A model generated the notes under the pieces. It was not told the DNA's origin and ran no database searches. It saw nothing but the letters and a program-made list of their open reading frames with translations. A DNA stretch of 64,000 bases from a virus, in the IMG/VR virus record IMGVR_UViG_3300020200_001050, positions 1 through 64,000 of that record; one strand, written 5' to 3'. The stretch's first letter is position 1. Each line of letters starts with the position of its first letter. Both the position numbers and the translations under genes were made by a program. Below are positions 48,725 through 58,125 of the stretch, piece after piece.

Positions 48725-49369
48725 TTATAAGTTTTTCAAAAACGACTCAAACAGTTCTGCAGCGACTCGTTCTACGTCTTTTCGTGATGCCTTTTTGATT
48801 GTTTTCTGAACATGCTCAATCTGTTGTTCCATGAACTTTCCATCAATATAAATCCATTCACGCGCCTCCATAATACCCGACACCCAAGCATCAGGGGCTG
48901 AGGGGTCTGCAACAATATCCACGGTGGACAATTTGAAATCTTCCTGTACTCGATTGATTCCATCAATCGATTGTAAGGATCCCACTCCACGTGACGAGAC
49001 GCCCAGCTTGATACCTTCATTAATGAAACTTTTCGTAATTTCGCCATTTGGAGTTGGTAGAATTTTCGCTTTTCCGTAGATATTATTCCCATCAAAGTGT
49101 AACTCAGTAATAAGATGAGAAACTTTATCAAGATTGATGGTGGGAGTGTCTGGATGTCCTAGTTCACCCAATGATCGTTTTTCACTAATTGTTTGCTGAT
49201 AACGATTTAATTCATTTTCTAGAATCTGTTTAGGGTAAACTCGTCCATTGCGGTTTTTTGCTTCCGCTTGCATAAAGACGCCCTTGATATAATAATTCTT
49301 ATTGCCTGTATCAGACTTTTCCACCAAAACTTCTGTGTCGGAACCTGAAAATTCTTTGAGTAGTTTCAT
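48725..49369 (-). CDS. 21: Prohead protease gp21
   Basis: The 214-residue serine protease has EAKNRNGRVYPKQI near 36-49, GELGHPD near 68-74 (catalytic His) and LGVSSRGVGSL near 124-134 (catalytic Ser). It cleaves scaffold and capsid proteins during head maturation. The start follows AAAGG. Next upstream gene is nine bases away. Confidence 0.93.
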   Translation of the reverse strand: MKLLKEFSGSDTEVLVEKSDTGNKNYYIKGVFMQAEAKNRNGRVYPKQILENELNRYQQTISEKRSLGELGHPDTPTINLDKVSHLITELHFDGNNIYGKAKILPTPNGEITKSFINEGIKLGVSSRGVGSLQSIDGINRVQEDFKLSTVDIVADPSAPDAWVSGIMEAREWIYIDGKFMEQQIEHVQKTIKKASRKDVERVAAELFESFLKNL

Positions 49370-49378
49370 GGATAACCT

Positions 49379-49642
49379 TTAGTGATTGTAGGCGACAGGA
49401 ACAGCTTTAACATTCGTTCCTGCATCAACCTGTACTGTTTCCGTTCGATCTTTTTCTAAAAGCATTTCAGATGCTGCTAGAATGGTCACATTGCCAGTTG
49501 TGGTGCCGGCACCATCCGCAATCGTAATAACATGTTGAGTGCTGGCATGAGTATTAACCAATCGCAATAAGGTAGCACCACTAACAGTGGTGTTTGCCGA
49601 TGAACTTAGTGTGACTTCGTTGGATAATATTTTCAGTCTCAT
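49379..49642 (-). CDS. Small beta-rich virion-type protein
   Basis: An 87-residue product with many Thr/Ala/Val (SANTTVSGATLLRLVNTHAS) and no Cys/Trp. Similar small proteins occur in the head region of T4-like environmental phages. Possibly a minor head protein or decoration; no motif recognised. Its ATG overlaps the stop of the core gene upstream. Confidence 0.6.
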   Translation of the reverse strand: MRLKILSNEVTLSSSANTTVSGATLLRLVNTHASTQHVITIADGAGTTTGNVTILAASEMLLEKDRTETVQVDAGTNVKAVPVAYNH

Positions 49643-50067
49643 TAGTGGATACCCATTGCCTTTCTTTTCCGCAAACTAATTTTTCGTTTTCGTAATGCTT
49701 GCTGTAATTTTGCACGACGTTTAATTGCTGCCTTACGTGCTTTTAACCGCATTCGTATTCGCGCTGCAGCTGGGATCCGTACCAGTTTTCCTCGTTTCAG
49801 TGTAAATCCTCTAATCGCAGATCGCTTAATGTTACGCTGCAGTTTACCTTTTCGAATGCGCCGACGAATAAGATTAATTCGTCCGCGACGTAACACATCA
49901 CCTTCCGTCAATAGTTCTGTTGTCTCGTGCGATTCCCCTAATGTATCTCCAATCATCGTTTTCATTCGCACACATGCAATATCACGAATCGTATTTAATC
50001 GCTCTACAATCGTTGCACGAGCGTCTTGAAATCGCTCTGTCATAATTTGTGCAATCAATTGATTCAT
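49642..50067 (-). CDS. Highly basic prohead core protein (gp68-like position)
   Basis: The 141-residue protein has an acidic/neutral N-terminus and an arginine/lysine-rich C-terminus (about 61-141; RKGKLQRNIKRS, RRAKLQQALRKRK). In T4-like environmental phages such a protein lies between gp67 and gp21 and is taken as core protein gp68 or an internal DNA-binding protein. One base separates it from the next gene upstream. Confidence 0.65.
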   Translation of the reverse strand: MNQLIAQIMTERFQDARATIVERLNTIRDIACVRMKTMIGDTLGESHETTELLTEGDVLRRGRINLIRRRIRKGKLQRNIKRSAIRGFTLKRGKLVRIPAAARIRMRLKARKAAIKRRAKLQQALRKRKISLRKRKAMGIH

Positions 50068-50068
50068 T

Positions 50069-50524
50069 TTATTTGGGCGACTCCGTATCTTGAAAAGGAA
50101 CCGTAAAGTATCGATTTAATTTGTCACTATAATACAATGCTACTTTAGTATCATGCGGATACATACGAATTGCTTTTCGACGAAGAATGATTAACATCGG
50201 CGGTTCTTTATTAAGTAATGCAATAGGAGAATCAGCAGAATCAGCAATTTCCTGAATCTGTTCTTCTCTTACCGCTTGCCGTACTTTTTGAAAGACGCCC
50301 ATATTACCACTAACAATCTGTGTTAATTGTTTTACCAAGTCAAACACCAGTTGTCGTTCTTGCATGGACATCGGTTTCTCTTGATGCAACTTATCCATTA
50401 CACGATGAAGTTTGGGCAGCAGAGTTTTATCCATCAACCCTGCACGCACCAATATATCAAACCGTTGCTGTTCGGGTGAAACGGCTTCGTTCAGTTGTCG
50501 TTTCAAATCACCGAAAGATTTCAT
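50069..50524 (-). CDS. Conserved head-region protein, unknown role
   Basis: The 151-residue helical product starts MKSFGDLKRQLNEA and contains KPMSMQERQLVFDLVKQL and PPMLIILRRKAIRMYP. From memory it is conserved between gp67 and gp68 in cyanophage-like genomes. Probably scaffold-associated. Overlaps the gp67-like gene by four bases. Confidence 0.6.
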   Translation of the reverse strand: MKSFGDLKRQLNEAVSPEQQRFDILVRAGLMDKTLLPKLHRVMDKLHQEKPMSMQERQLVFDLVKQLTQIVSGNMGVFQKVRQAVREEQIQEIADSADSPIALLNKEPPMLIILRRKAIRMYPHDTKVALYYSDKLNRYFTVPFQDTESPK

Positions 50525-50706
50525 ATCCCCCCAGTTGGCTCAACAGTTGGTTTAACCTCTTGCTGAAACAACGCTGACGCGATTTCTTGCTTACGTGTAT
50601 CCAAAGCGTTCAACACACGTTGCCCCAGCAACTCATGTACAGAACCCGTTGCATCTGTCAATTTATCCGTTGCCACTGACTGAATTAAATCGTTAATATT
50701 AGACAT
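50521..50706 (-). CDS. 67: Prohead core protein gp67-like
   Basis: A 61-residue product from MSNINDLIQSV with the pattern GQRVLNALDTRKQEIASALF, resembling gp67 (N-terminal helix, KxxIA-F). In T4 gp67 is a small core protein cleaved by gp21. It lies directly downstream of gp20 as in T4-like genomes. TATAAATA lies 14 bases upstream. Confidence 0.75.
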   Translation of the reverse strand: MSNINDLIQSVATDKLTDATGSVHELLGQRVLNALDTRKQEIASALFQQEVKPTVEPTGGI

Positions 50707-50719
50707 AAACACCTCATAT

Positions 50720-50727
50720 TATTTATA
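50720..50727 (-). promoter_or_regulatory. T4-type late promoter TATAAATA before gp67-like gene
   Basis: Exact TATAAATA in the gap behind gp20, 14 bases before ATG 50706. A short leader with GAGG would follow. Confidence 0.7.
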
Positions 50728-52390
50728 ATCTTTTCTTTGCTGCACTCACAGCTGCATCTAAATCTGGCGTCAAGGATTTTGGTGCTACAGGTGCTGTCGG
50801 CAATGGTTCTGGCATCGCGGGAGGTTGCATCGCAACGGGTTGCGCAGGAAGTTCTCCGACTGGTGCCATAGCAGGGTCCGATGATGTTATTTCTTGTTTC
50901 TGTTCCTGTTCTAGCTCATCTTGCATCTCTGCCATTTCGTCTTCAGTCATTCGCAGAACATGACGTTTCACCCAGGCTTGAGAGTAATATTTACCAACAA
51001 AAGGATCAATTTGAGCTGCCAGGGCGACACGATTCTGAGTTAGATCAGCTTCACGTAATTCATAATAGTGATTGTCAGACATGAAATCGTAAGTAATGTC
51101 TTGTTTGATTTGATCCCATTCCTCCACAGAACAAATGCCTTTGAGAGACAATTGTACTCGTAAGGCATCATCAAATATTTGTGAAAACTTTCGACGAAGT
51201 CGTTGAATAAACTTAAAGAATTTAATTTCATCGCGGGTAACTTCTGCCGCCCGACCCAATCCAGCCAATCCACCACCCGTTTGATCATCTAAACGAGTCA
51301 TTGGCACATTGAGAGATTGATAGAGCTTTTTGCGGAAATAAATAACATCTTCCAACTGCCCAAGATTTTGCCCAGCTGGCAGCGTAGTGATTTCTGTGCC
51401 TTTAGATCCCTCGCGCCTGGGCAACCAAAAATCTTCCAGCATACTCAGATGTTTTCGTTCATCCCGAATTTCTCCTGTGCTGGCATCATATACCAATTTG
51501 TTGCGGTATTTGACCATAATATCATGGACGTATTGTTCCGCTTTGAGTTTGGGAAGATTGCCAACATCAATATAGAAAATTCGGCGTTCTGGTGCACGAG
51601 ACAACCGATAAATGACCACCGCATCTTCAATCATGCGCAACTGATTTAGTGGCTTGATGGCTTTATGGAGATGTGAAATCACCATGACCGATTTGGCATC
51701 TAACATGCCTGACGGAACATAGACAATAGAATCAGTAGCAATACGAATGCCTTGACTTGTTGATGCGGTATAAGTCTGCGCAGTCATCCCACGTTCATTG
51801 AACACATAGTATTCAGACACCGCAGCAATTGTATCTACCCCAGTTGACGAATCTCGTTGTTTCAATATTTCACGAACTTTTCGAATCTTTCGTGGATCAA
51901 TAAATCGTAACTCTTGAATGCCCAGCTTGGGATTGTCCTCATTCACCATCACATGAAAGTAGACTCGTCCATCCACATACCAGCGACGAAACAATTCTTC
52001 GGCAATATTCTTGAAATTTAGCAGATGAAGAATTTCTTCAAATTCTGCTTCGATTTTCTTTTTGATGGTATCTGGTTGTTTGAGTTGTTCGAGATTGATT
52101 TTGACGATTTGATTGTCTGTATCTTGTGAGATTGATTCAGTGATAATATCATCAATCGCCATGGAGCATTCTGGATGAAGCGACATTTCGCGATACCGCG
52201 TCACCAATTCAAGTTCGTTGCGGACTGATCCTTCTAAATCTACATAGGTGCCATAATACGCACCCTGCGTAATAGTGACTGCGCCGTCTTCAATAGCGGA
52301 TTGAGGGAGAACCAGCGCGGGTTTGTCGTCTGGTTGAACTTGAACTGATTCTTTTTTGCCGAGAGTGAATCCGAATAACGAAATTGGCAT
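50723..52390 (-). CDS. 20: Portal protein gp20
   Basis: The 555-residue protein fits T4 gp20: LEGSVRNELELVTRYREMSL, ECSMAIDDIITESI, the ELRFIDPRKIRKVRE core and YFRKKLYQSLNVPMTRL. It forms the dodecameric portal through which DNA is packaged and to which the neck binds. The C-terminus is proline/alanine-rich. A terminator for upstream gp19 lies between the two genes. Confidence 0.96.
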   Translation of the reverse strand: MPISLFGFTLGKKESVQVQPDDKPALVLPQSAIEDGAVTITQGAYYGTYVDLEGSVRNELELVTRYREMSLHPECSMAIDDIITESISQDTDNQIVKINLEQLKQPDTIKKKIEAEFEEILHLLNFKNIAEELFRRWYVDGRVYFHVMVNEDNPKLGIQELRFIDPRKIRKVREILKQRDSSTGVDTIAAVSEYYVFNERGMTAQTYTASTSQGIRIATDSIVYVPSGMLDAKSVMVISHLHKAIKPLNQLRMIEDAVVIYRLSRAPERRIFYIDVGNLPKLKAEQYVHDIMVKYRNKLVYDASTGEIRDERKHLSMLEDFWLPRREGSKGTEITTLPAGQNLGQLEDVIYFRKKLYQSLNVPMTRLDDQTGGGLAGLGRAAEVTRDEIKFFKFIQRLRRKFSQIFDDALRVQLSLKGICSVEEWDQIKQDITYDFMSDNHYYELREADLTQNRVALAAQIDPFVGKYYSQAWVKRHVLRMTEDEMAEMQDELEQEQKQEITSSDPAMAPVGELPAQPVAMQPPAMPEPLPTAPVAPKSLTPDLDAAVSAAKKRL

Positions 52391-52423
52391 GGGGTAATTA
52401 CTCCATCACAAAATAATAATAAA

Positions 52424-52445
52424 GCGGGGGAGCGAACTCCCCCGC
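52424..52445 (-). terminator. Rho-independent terminator after gp19
   Basis: On the minus strand GCGGGGGAG and CTCCCCCGC form a 9-bp GC-rich stem capped by a stable TTCG tetraloop, followed by TTTATTATTATTTTG. It lies 14 bases behind the gp19 stop. Confidence 0.88.
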
Positions 52446-52458
52446 GCTGTCATCATAA

Positions 52459-53016
52459 CTAGACTGTCAACGGTGAATTTTCACCCAGTGTCTGCCAGTA
52501 CTGATACGACAGAGTTACTGTGTATTCTTCCACCGTGTCGTTGGAACCCCAGTCCAAATCAATCTGTGCGAGATCTGTGGGAAATGCACCGATCATTTGG
52601 TAAGTTTTAATAACATCACCAGTCTTGCCATATTGCGTAACAATTGGACTAGCAGTGTAAGCAGCTGATCCAACAGCACCAGACAAGCGAAGATTGGTTG
52701 AATGGGTATTGATTCCTCCCATCCATTTTTCAAACGCTTTCCGAACAATAAAATCTTCATCGTTCAGAATCGTAATTGTCCAATCAGCAAAGGTGCGGTT
52801 CCCTGCTAATTTGACTTCACGACCAAAATACTGTAAATTTACAATACCGATAGTAGATCCAGGCAATGCAGCAGTCTTACACATAAATGTCAACTTTTCT
52901 CCAGAGTCGCCAGCGACTCCGAAGATTGTTGGAAACTGCATTTCCACTTGAAACAAGTTGGGACGTGCACCATCCTTAGCGAATTTTGATCTAAAAGTAG
53001 CAACATTAAATGGCAT
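52459..53016 (-). CDS. 19: Tail tube protein gp19
   Basis: The 185-residue protein starts MPFNVATFRSKFAKDGARPN and has CKTAALPGSTIG, WTITILNDEDFIVRKAFEKW, and late TYQMIGAFPTDL, matching T4-like gp19. Hexamers stack to form the inner tube. CTAAATA lies 26 bases upstream. A strong terminator follows. Confidence 0.95.
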   Translation of the reverse strand: MPFNVATFRSKFAKDGARPNLFQVEMQFPTIFGVAGDSGEKLTFMCKTAALPGSTIGIVNLQYFGREVKLAGNRTFADWTITILNDEDFIVRKAFEKWMGGINTHSTNLRLSGAVGSAAYTASPIVTQYGKTGDVIKTYQMIGAFPTDLAQIDLDWGSNDTVEEYTVTLSYQYWQTLGENSPLTV

Positions 53017-53041
53017 ATAGGTTCTCCTTAATTCGTATCAG

Positions 53042-53048
53042 TATTTAG
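53042..53048 (-). promoter_or_regulatory. Possible late-type motif CTAAATA before gp19
   Basis: CTAAATA on the minus strand 26 bases upstream of the gp19 ATG, between gp18 and gp19. Confidence 0.5.
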
Positions 53049-53056
53049 TGGAATCT

Positions 53057-54952
53057 TTAAAACTTTCCAACCACTTCGTCAAACGCCACACCAGTTCTCA
53101 CGGCAACAAAGTTCAACTTAATGAAGTTGATGCTGCGAGCAGGTTTAATATAAATGTCACCAATAAATTCGTTACGATCAATGACTTCTGGTGTATTGTT
53201 GCTGGTATCACAGACAACACGGAAATCAAAGATACCACGACGACCTTGAACGTCACGGAGGAAAGGTTCCACCAATGAGACGAACTGTGCGCGAGTAAAT
53301 TCATCATTAAACTCGAACAGTGAATACTTAGCTGCACGAGCGATGGCTTTCTCTAACACAATAAACAACCGACGCACATTGATTCGATCAAATGCACTCG
53401 GTTTACTCTGCAGAGTCTTATCGCCATATAGAATTGATCCCTCACCTGGGAATGTAGTTACTGGATTGATGCCATTTTTATAGAGTTCATCTCGTTCAGT
53501 TTGTGATGGTGTCCAAGATAACTTAATAACGTTCTTAATAGAACCACGATTGAATCCCGCTGGTGAAAACCACGGTTCGCGAGTATTGTCAGTTCTGACA
53601 CATAACCCTGCGGTATCACCGCAAACTGGAACCCAACGATAGACATCGTTATACTTATCATATTGATACTTCCAAGCAGAATCTAAAAAGGCATAGGAAG
53701 TAGATGCTAACAGATTACGATAAGCAACCACATCATCTACCTCACCCCCCGCATTGTCCACCACATCAGCATAGAGTGGCGAGAAGAATGCTACGCAATC
53801 CTTACGTGTTTCAACAATGTTAGAAATCAGATGTGTAGCAATTGTCTGATTCGCAGGACCTCCTAGAACTAACGAAATATCCACAACATCTGCATTGGCA
53901 AACAGATCATATGAGGTAATCAAATCAGCATTTGATGGTGCCGCATCGACACCGCCACCCAATGACGCATAATTAGGCTTGTAGACATTAGTAAATGTTT
54001 TACCAACCACAGTGGTGCCCCAATTGGTGCCAGCTGTGTCATGATCGCCCCAATAGATCCACTTAGATTTTCTGAAGATGACTTCTGGATAATAAATCGA
54101 CGTGCCACTTTCATCCTTAACGTCAGAGCCTTTGGAAACAAATGGATATTTCTCAATAACAGTCTCAGGAACACCAGAGATTCCACCATCTTCATCAATG
54201 ACGATGATATGGGCTTCATCAATGGACCCACCTAAGTTAGTTGCGTACGCAGATGTTCCAGGTGCGCGATCAAACTCATCTGCATACTGCCATTTCCGCA
54301 GAAGTGCGGTGTTAGCAGTAATCGCAACAGTCAATGCACCAGACAATACGATATTACCAGAGTTCACCGCGCTGACTTTGATATAGTCATTGGTTCCGAG
54401 TTTGACCAAGTCATTGACGGAGAGATAGTTGGTTGGATTGACCGTGACGTTAATGGTAGTATCGCCCACACTAGCTGCGTTTGCTGTGGAACTAATCTGC
54501 GCCGTTAGATTGGACGAAAAGGCATTCGCTGACGGGCAAATGGAAACTTTAATATTGTTTCCAAGACTGCCACCATACCGAGCCGCCCACATTCCAAACG
54601 TTCCCGATCCATCGTAATAATCAGATTCATAGAGATCTTGAGTTTTAATGAGTACTGCAGCTGCGGAATTGGCTGTCGCATTCCTAGTCGCAGTGTTGGC
54701 AGCCCGAACCACTCGAAGATTATTGCCATATGCGAGAAAGTTTGCAGCAGTAAAGAAATACTGGTATGTATTAGCATCAGGTTCACCAAACCGTTCAACA
54801 AGACGAATTTCGGAATCTATAAGAACACGCTCTCCGATAGGACCCCAATGAAAATTACCTGCTAATGCGCCACCAGTCGTGGCAACAGCAGGAATGACGG
54901 TTGATAAATCGATTTCAGAAACCGTTACGCCTGGTGATAACATAAATCCCAT
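53057..54952 (-). CDS. 18: Tail sheath protein gp18
   Basis: The 631-residue protein begins MGFMLSPGVTVSEIDLSTVI, the usual sheath N-terminus, contains GNNLRVVRAA and near the C-terminus INVRRLFIVLEKAIARA and the NNTPEVIDRNEFIGDIYI end. It forms the contractile sheath around gp19. A TATAAATA promoter stands 68 bases upstream in the gap behind gp17. Confidence 0.97.
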   Translation of the reverse strand: MGFMLSPGVTVSEIDLSTVIPAVATTGGALAGNFHWGPIGERVLIDSEIRLVERFGEPDANTYQYFFTAANFLAYGNNLRVVRAANTATRNATANSAAAVLIKTQDLYESDYYDGSGTFGMWAARYGGSLGNNIKVSICPSANAFSSNLTAQISSTANAASVGDTTINVTVNPTNYLSVNDLVKLGTNDYIKVSAVNSGNIVLSGALTVAITANTALLRKWQYADEFDRAPGTSAYATNLGGSIDEAHIIVIDEDGGISGVPETVIEKYPFVSKGSDVKDESGTSIYYPEVIFRKSKWIYWGDHDTAGTNWGTTVVGKTFTNVYKPNYASLGGGVDAAPSNADLITSYDLFANADVVDISLVLGGPANQTIATHLISNIVETRKDCVAFFSPLYADVVDNAGGEVDDVVAYRNLLASTSYAFLDSAWKYQYDKYNDVYRWVPVCGDTAGLCVRTDNTREPWFSPAGFNRGSIKNVIKLSWTPSQTERDELYKNGINPVTTFPGEGSILYGDKTLQSKPSAFDRINVRRLFIVLEKAIARAAKYSLFEFNDEFTRAQFVSLVEPFLRDVQGRRGIFDFRVVCDTSNNTPEVIDRNEFIGDIYIKPARSINFIKLNFVAVRTGVAFDEVVGKF

Positions 54953-55019
54953 AAGAGACTCCTTGTGTTATGCAAAATCGTGATAATACGTCAAAAATTG
55001 TGCCTAAGTCGCTATATCA

Positions 55020-55027
55020 TATTTATA
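55020..55027 (-). promoter_or_regulatory. T4-type late promoter TATAAATA before gp18
   Basis: Exact TATAAATA, 68 bases before ATG 54952, overlapping the end of gp17. Confidence 0.7.
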
Positions 55028-56666
55028 AATTACTAAATTTGTCTTCTAATACATCTTGAACAGTTTTACCAATTGGAATCCACAAATCTTCATCAATAAC
55101 CATCGGTTCGTTCTCGACATGCTCCTCATAACCAAGAAATCCAAATGATAGCCAGTCTGTGTTCTCATTTTCGCTTTCCAGCGTTCTTCGGATGTCGGTA
55201 TTATTAGTATCTCGAAAATATTTCTGTGAAGCCAGCCATCCAAATAATACTAAAGTCATCACAATATCGTCATGATATCCCTCATCCGCTCTATAGGTAT
55301 TACCTTGTTGGGTAAACGTAGATAGTTCGGAAATAGTCTCAAAATCATGAATAATGAGTTTTTCTCGTTCAATGAGAGTTTTGAGGTTAGAACACCCAAT
55401 TCGTTTGACGGATTCAGTCATACGTAATCCCATTAGTACACGTCGTTTGAATCCTGCAGAGACTTTGACACCGCGTTGTTGAAATCCTTCTGTTCGAAAG
55501 AGATTTTCATATTCCAAATCATGATGAAGTGATTCCGCCACTTGAGATCCCACATCATTCAATTCGATTAAAATAAACGCTCGATTATAGTTCGTCCCCA
55601 CGGTAGAAATAATCGTTGGTAGTAACAGTGGAGGAATTGTAGCATTTTGATACTTGGCAACCTGACGATACGGCATCGAAGTGATATCAAACACGCTAAA
55701 TGCAGACGCATCTTGATCTAATCCATGAGACACATCACACGTAATGATATAAGTGTGTCCCTCAATCGGATCTTCATAGATATCTAAGTGTTGTTCTTTG
55801 CGTAACGGAACATGATAAACGAGCTTAGATAATACCGATCCAGCGATCAGTGTATCTGATGAGCCCAAGAAGTCACACAACACTTCCTGTCTAAATTTCA
55901 CATCTCCCAAAACTTGCAGTTGTTTCTCCATCCAATCATGATCCCGTTCTGGATGTGATTGCCATGGGAAAGAGAGTGACTGAAATCCATTTCGCTTTTC
56001 TTCTGCATCTATCCAAAACTTATAAAAGTGATTTAGCCCATTGGGAGTAGACGCGATGAGAATCTTAGTTTCTTTACCAGACGAAATTGTGGGGAATATT
56101 GAAGTGAAAAACTCATCAGCGATATTATTGTGAACATGCGCGAATTCGTCTAAAAACACCAAACTCAATGAATATCCACGAATACCAGATGAACTGGTTG
56201 CGGCCGCTAAGACTCGTGATCCGTTCTCTAAAGCAATTGAACCCTTATTCCATTCGATAACGCCCTGTTGAAGCCAAAGCGGCAAATGTTCATAAGACAA
56301 TTTGATACGCGACAGAATTTCTCGTGCGATTACAGCCTTATTTGCTAAAATGGCACAGACCTTATTATCATGAAACAAAATATACCACAGAAAGAACGCT
56401 GCAGTGGTGGTGGTTTTCCCCATCTGACGAGGAAGCCGCACAATCACTTTATTCTCTTTCACAAACGAGTCAATGATGTGTTTTTGAAATTCAAACAAAT
56501 TAAAGGCAATGAGCCCACGATCCACATGAATAATTTTGACATATGTGCTAATAAAGTATTCACAATCCGTCGCACATCGTTGGTATTCCTCGATCTGTTC
56601 TTGTGTAAAAGCAACAGGAACTCCCACGCATTTCAAATTGGGATTATTCAAATACGATTCGTTCAT
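55023..56666 (-). CDS. 17: Terminase large subunit gp17
   Basis: The 547-residue packaging motor has Walker A VRLPRQMGKTTTT (R80-T85), Walker B LVFLDEFAHVH, and the nuclease acid TCDVSHGLDQDA. ATPase and headful nuclease acting with gp16 and portal gp20. Its start overlaps gp16 by four bases. Confidence 0.97.
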   Translation of the reverse strand: MNESYLNNPNLKCVGVPVAFTQEQIEEYQRCATDCEYFISTYVKIIHVDRGLIAFNLFEFQKHIIDSFVKENKVIVRLPRQMGKTTTTAAFFLWYILFHDNKVCAILANKAVIAREILSRIKLSYEHLPLWLQQGVIEWNKGSIALENGSRVLAAATSSSGIRGYSLSLVFLDEFAHVHNNIADEFFTSIFPTISSGKETKILIASTPNGLNHFYKFWIDAEEKRNGFQSLSFPWQSHPERDHDWMEKQLQVLGDVKFRQEVLCDFLGSSDTLIAGSVLSKLVYHVPLRKEQHLDIYEDPIEGHTYIITCDVSHGLDQDASAFSVFDITSMPYRQVAKYQNATIPPLLLPTIISTVGTNYNRAFILIELNDVGSQVAESLHHDLEYENLFRTEGFQQRGVKVSAGFKRRVLMGLRMTESVKRIGCSNLKTLIEREKLIIHDFETISELSTFTQQGNTYRADEGYHDDIVMTLVLFGWLASQKYFRDTNNTDIRRTLESENENTDWLSFGFLGYEEHVENEPMVIDEDLWIPIGKTVQDVLEDKFSNL

Positions 56667-57058
56667 GATTTGAGATGGTTCCGCAGTTCTTTCGTAGTTC
56701 CCACAAACACCGCGTTTTTCACGTGAATAGGTGCATTCTCTGTGGATGCAGTTTTCTCTGAGAGTTCCAGTTCTTTCTTATGAATCTCCATCAAATCTTT
56801 ATTCAAATCAGACATGGTTTTCATTAATTGAGTTGCCACTTCATAAGCGCGAGGATGCTGCGAATCATTCGCGATTCGAATGAGATTCTGAAGCGTAGGA
56901 ATGCCGGCATCAATCAATGCGCGAATATTCTCACGCGCATATGTTGCATCATTCGTCTGGGTGCCATCAGTGGCCACAGGCGCTGACACCGTAACTGATG
57001 GTAGAACAGGCGACAGAGCTGTTCTGTCTAAAATTTCCACTAAAGTGTCATCCGTCAT
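56663..57058 (-). CDS. 16: Terminase small subunit gp16
   Basis: The 131-residue protein has an N-terminal variable part and a helical core IRALIDAGIPTLQNLIRIAN, ATQLMKTMSDLNKDLMEIH, as in T4-like gp16. It recognises DNA and stimulates gp17. Overlaps gp15 and gp17 by four bases each. Confidence 0.88.
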   Translation of the reverse strand: MTDDTLVEILDRTALSPVLPSVTVSAPVATDGTQTNDATYARENIRALIDAGIPTLQNLIRIANDSQHPRAYEVATQLMKTMSDLNKDLMEIHKKELELSEKTASTENAPIHVKNAVFVGTTKELRNHLKS

Positions 57059-58125
57059 AGTGTATTAGGAAATTCAGTTAATTGTTCAGAATAACCAAAG
57101 TCACTGCTTACATTGGCTGACAAGGGTTTTTGTTGTATCTCAATAATTGCAATTTTTAATGCGCTTGTTTCTGTTTTGGTTACTGTGACACTGGCATGTG
57201 AGGTATCACCAATAATGACATCATGAACATTAAAAACGTCAGTAGAACTCGCACCAACAATCAAAAGTTTTTTTAGTGTGCGTTTCCACGCCAGTACTGT
57301 TCCCAATGCAGCAGTAGAATCAACAGAAGTGGCGTGCGAGTGAACATTCGACGTAGTGTGTCGATGAGATCGCACTGTCTCTCCTTCAAGGAAATCTTGA
57401 TTACTGATATGCGTAACATAGACTGTTTGTAATTGACGATTCAAAGTGTCATGATAGAAATTGGTAATCGTGCCACCCGTATTGCCGCTATTTGCAATAT
57501 TCCCTATAGTGATATTCGTATTTGCCGAAGGTCCAAAGAAGTATCCCTTTAGTGTAAAGTTAAATTGCCAAATAATCAATCGAGTGCTACCAGCAATTGC
57601 TGGACCTTCATACTCAATCGTTTGATTCACACCAGTAAGCAGAATAGGAATATCTCGTTTTAACTCCATGTCGGGTATTAACGTGGCACTCACGATAAAG
57701 TCAGGCTGAAAATAGGGCAAAATTTGTTCTGCGATTTGAGTACCATCTTCAATATTGCGCGCATAGAGATTCAATGAAAAATCAATATTGTAGGGAGCAC
57801 CAGTATAGAGACTTTTTAGTGAAGTGTTTCCCGCAGTTGGGCCTTGAAGTTTCAATGTATTCTGTTGTTTTCGTTCGGGGTCATAGGTGATGCGATCAAT
57901 CTCAAACGATAATCGCGGCACAGTGACCATAACCGATTTCGTCAAGGTGGGGTCTGATTGAATTCGCGTCAACCATCTTTCTTTGGGACCATACGCCAGC
58001 GGCACCTTAAATGTTTCTTTTTGTGTACGATCTTGCGTATAACGTGTTAGATAGAGTCCATTAAAAAGTGTTCCAAAAATGACGACGTATTTGCGTATGA
58101 GTCGATGGTAGAAGTGTGTAAACAT
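57055..58125 (-). CDS. 15: Tail sheath stabiliser/completion protein gp15
   Basis: The 356-residue protein starts MFTHFYHRLIRKYVVIFGTL and contains FKVPLAYGPKERWLTRI and VPRLSFEIDRITYDPERK, typical of T4-like gp15. The C-terminal part (about 220-340) looks like an extra beta domain compared with T4. Sits between gp14 and gp16 as expected. Overlaps gp14 (TGATG). Confidence 0.93.
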   Translation of the reverse strand: MFTHFYHRLIRKYVVIFGTLFNGLYLTRYTQDRTQKETFKVPLAYGPKERWLTRIQSDPTLTKSVMVTVPRLSFEIDRITYDPERKQQNTLKLQGPTAGNTSLKSLYTGAPYNIDFSLNLYARNIEDGTQIAEQILPYFQPDFIVSATLIPDMELKRDIPILLTGVNQTIEYEGPAIAGSTRLIIWQFNFTLKGYFFGPSANTNITIGNIANSGNTGGTITNFYHDTLNRQLQTVYVTHISNQDFLEGETVRSHRHTTSNVHSHATSVDSTAALGTVLAWKRTLKKLLIVGASSTDVFNVHDVIIGDTSHASVTVTKTETSALKIAIIEIQQKPLSANVSSDFGYSEQLTEFPNTL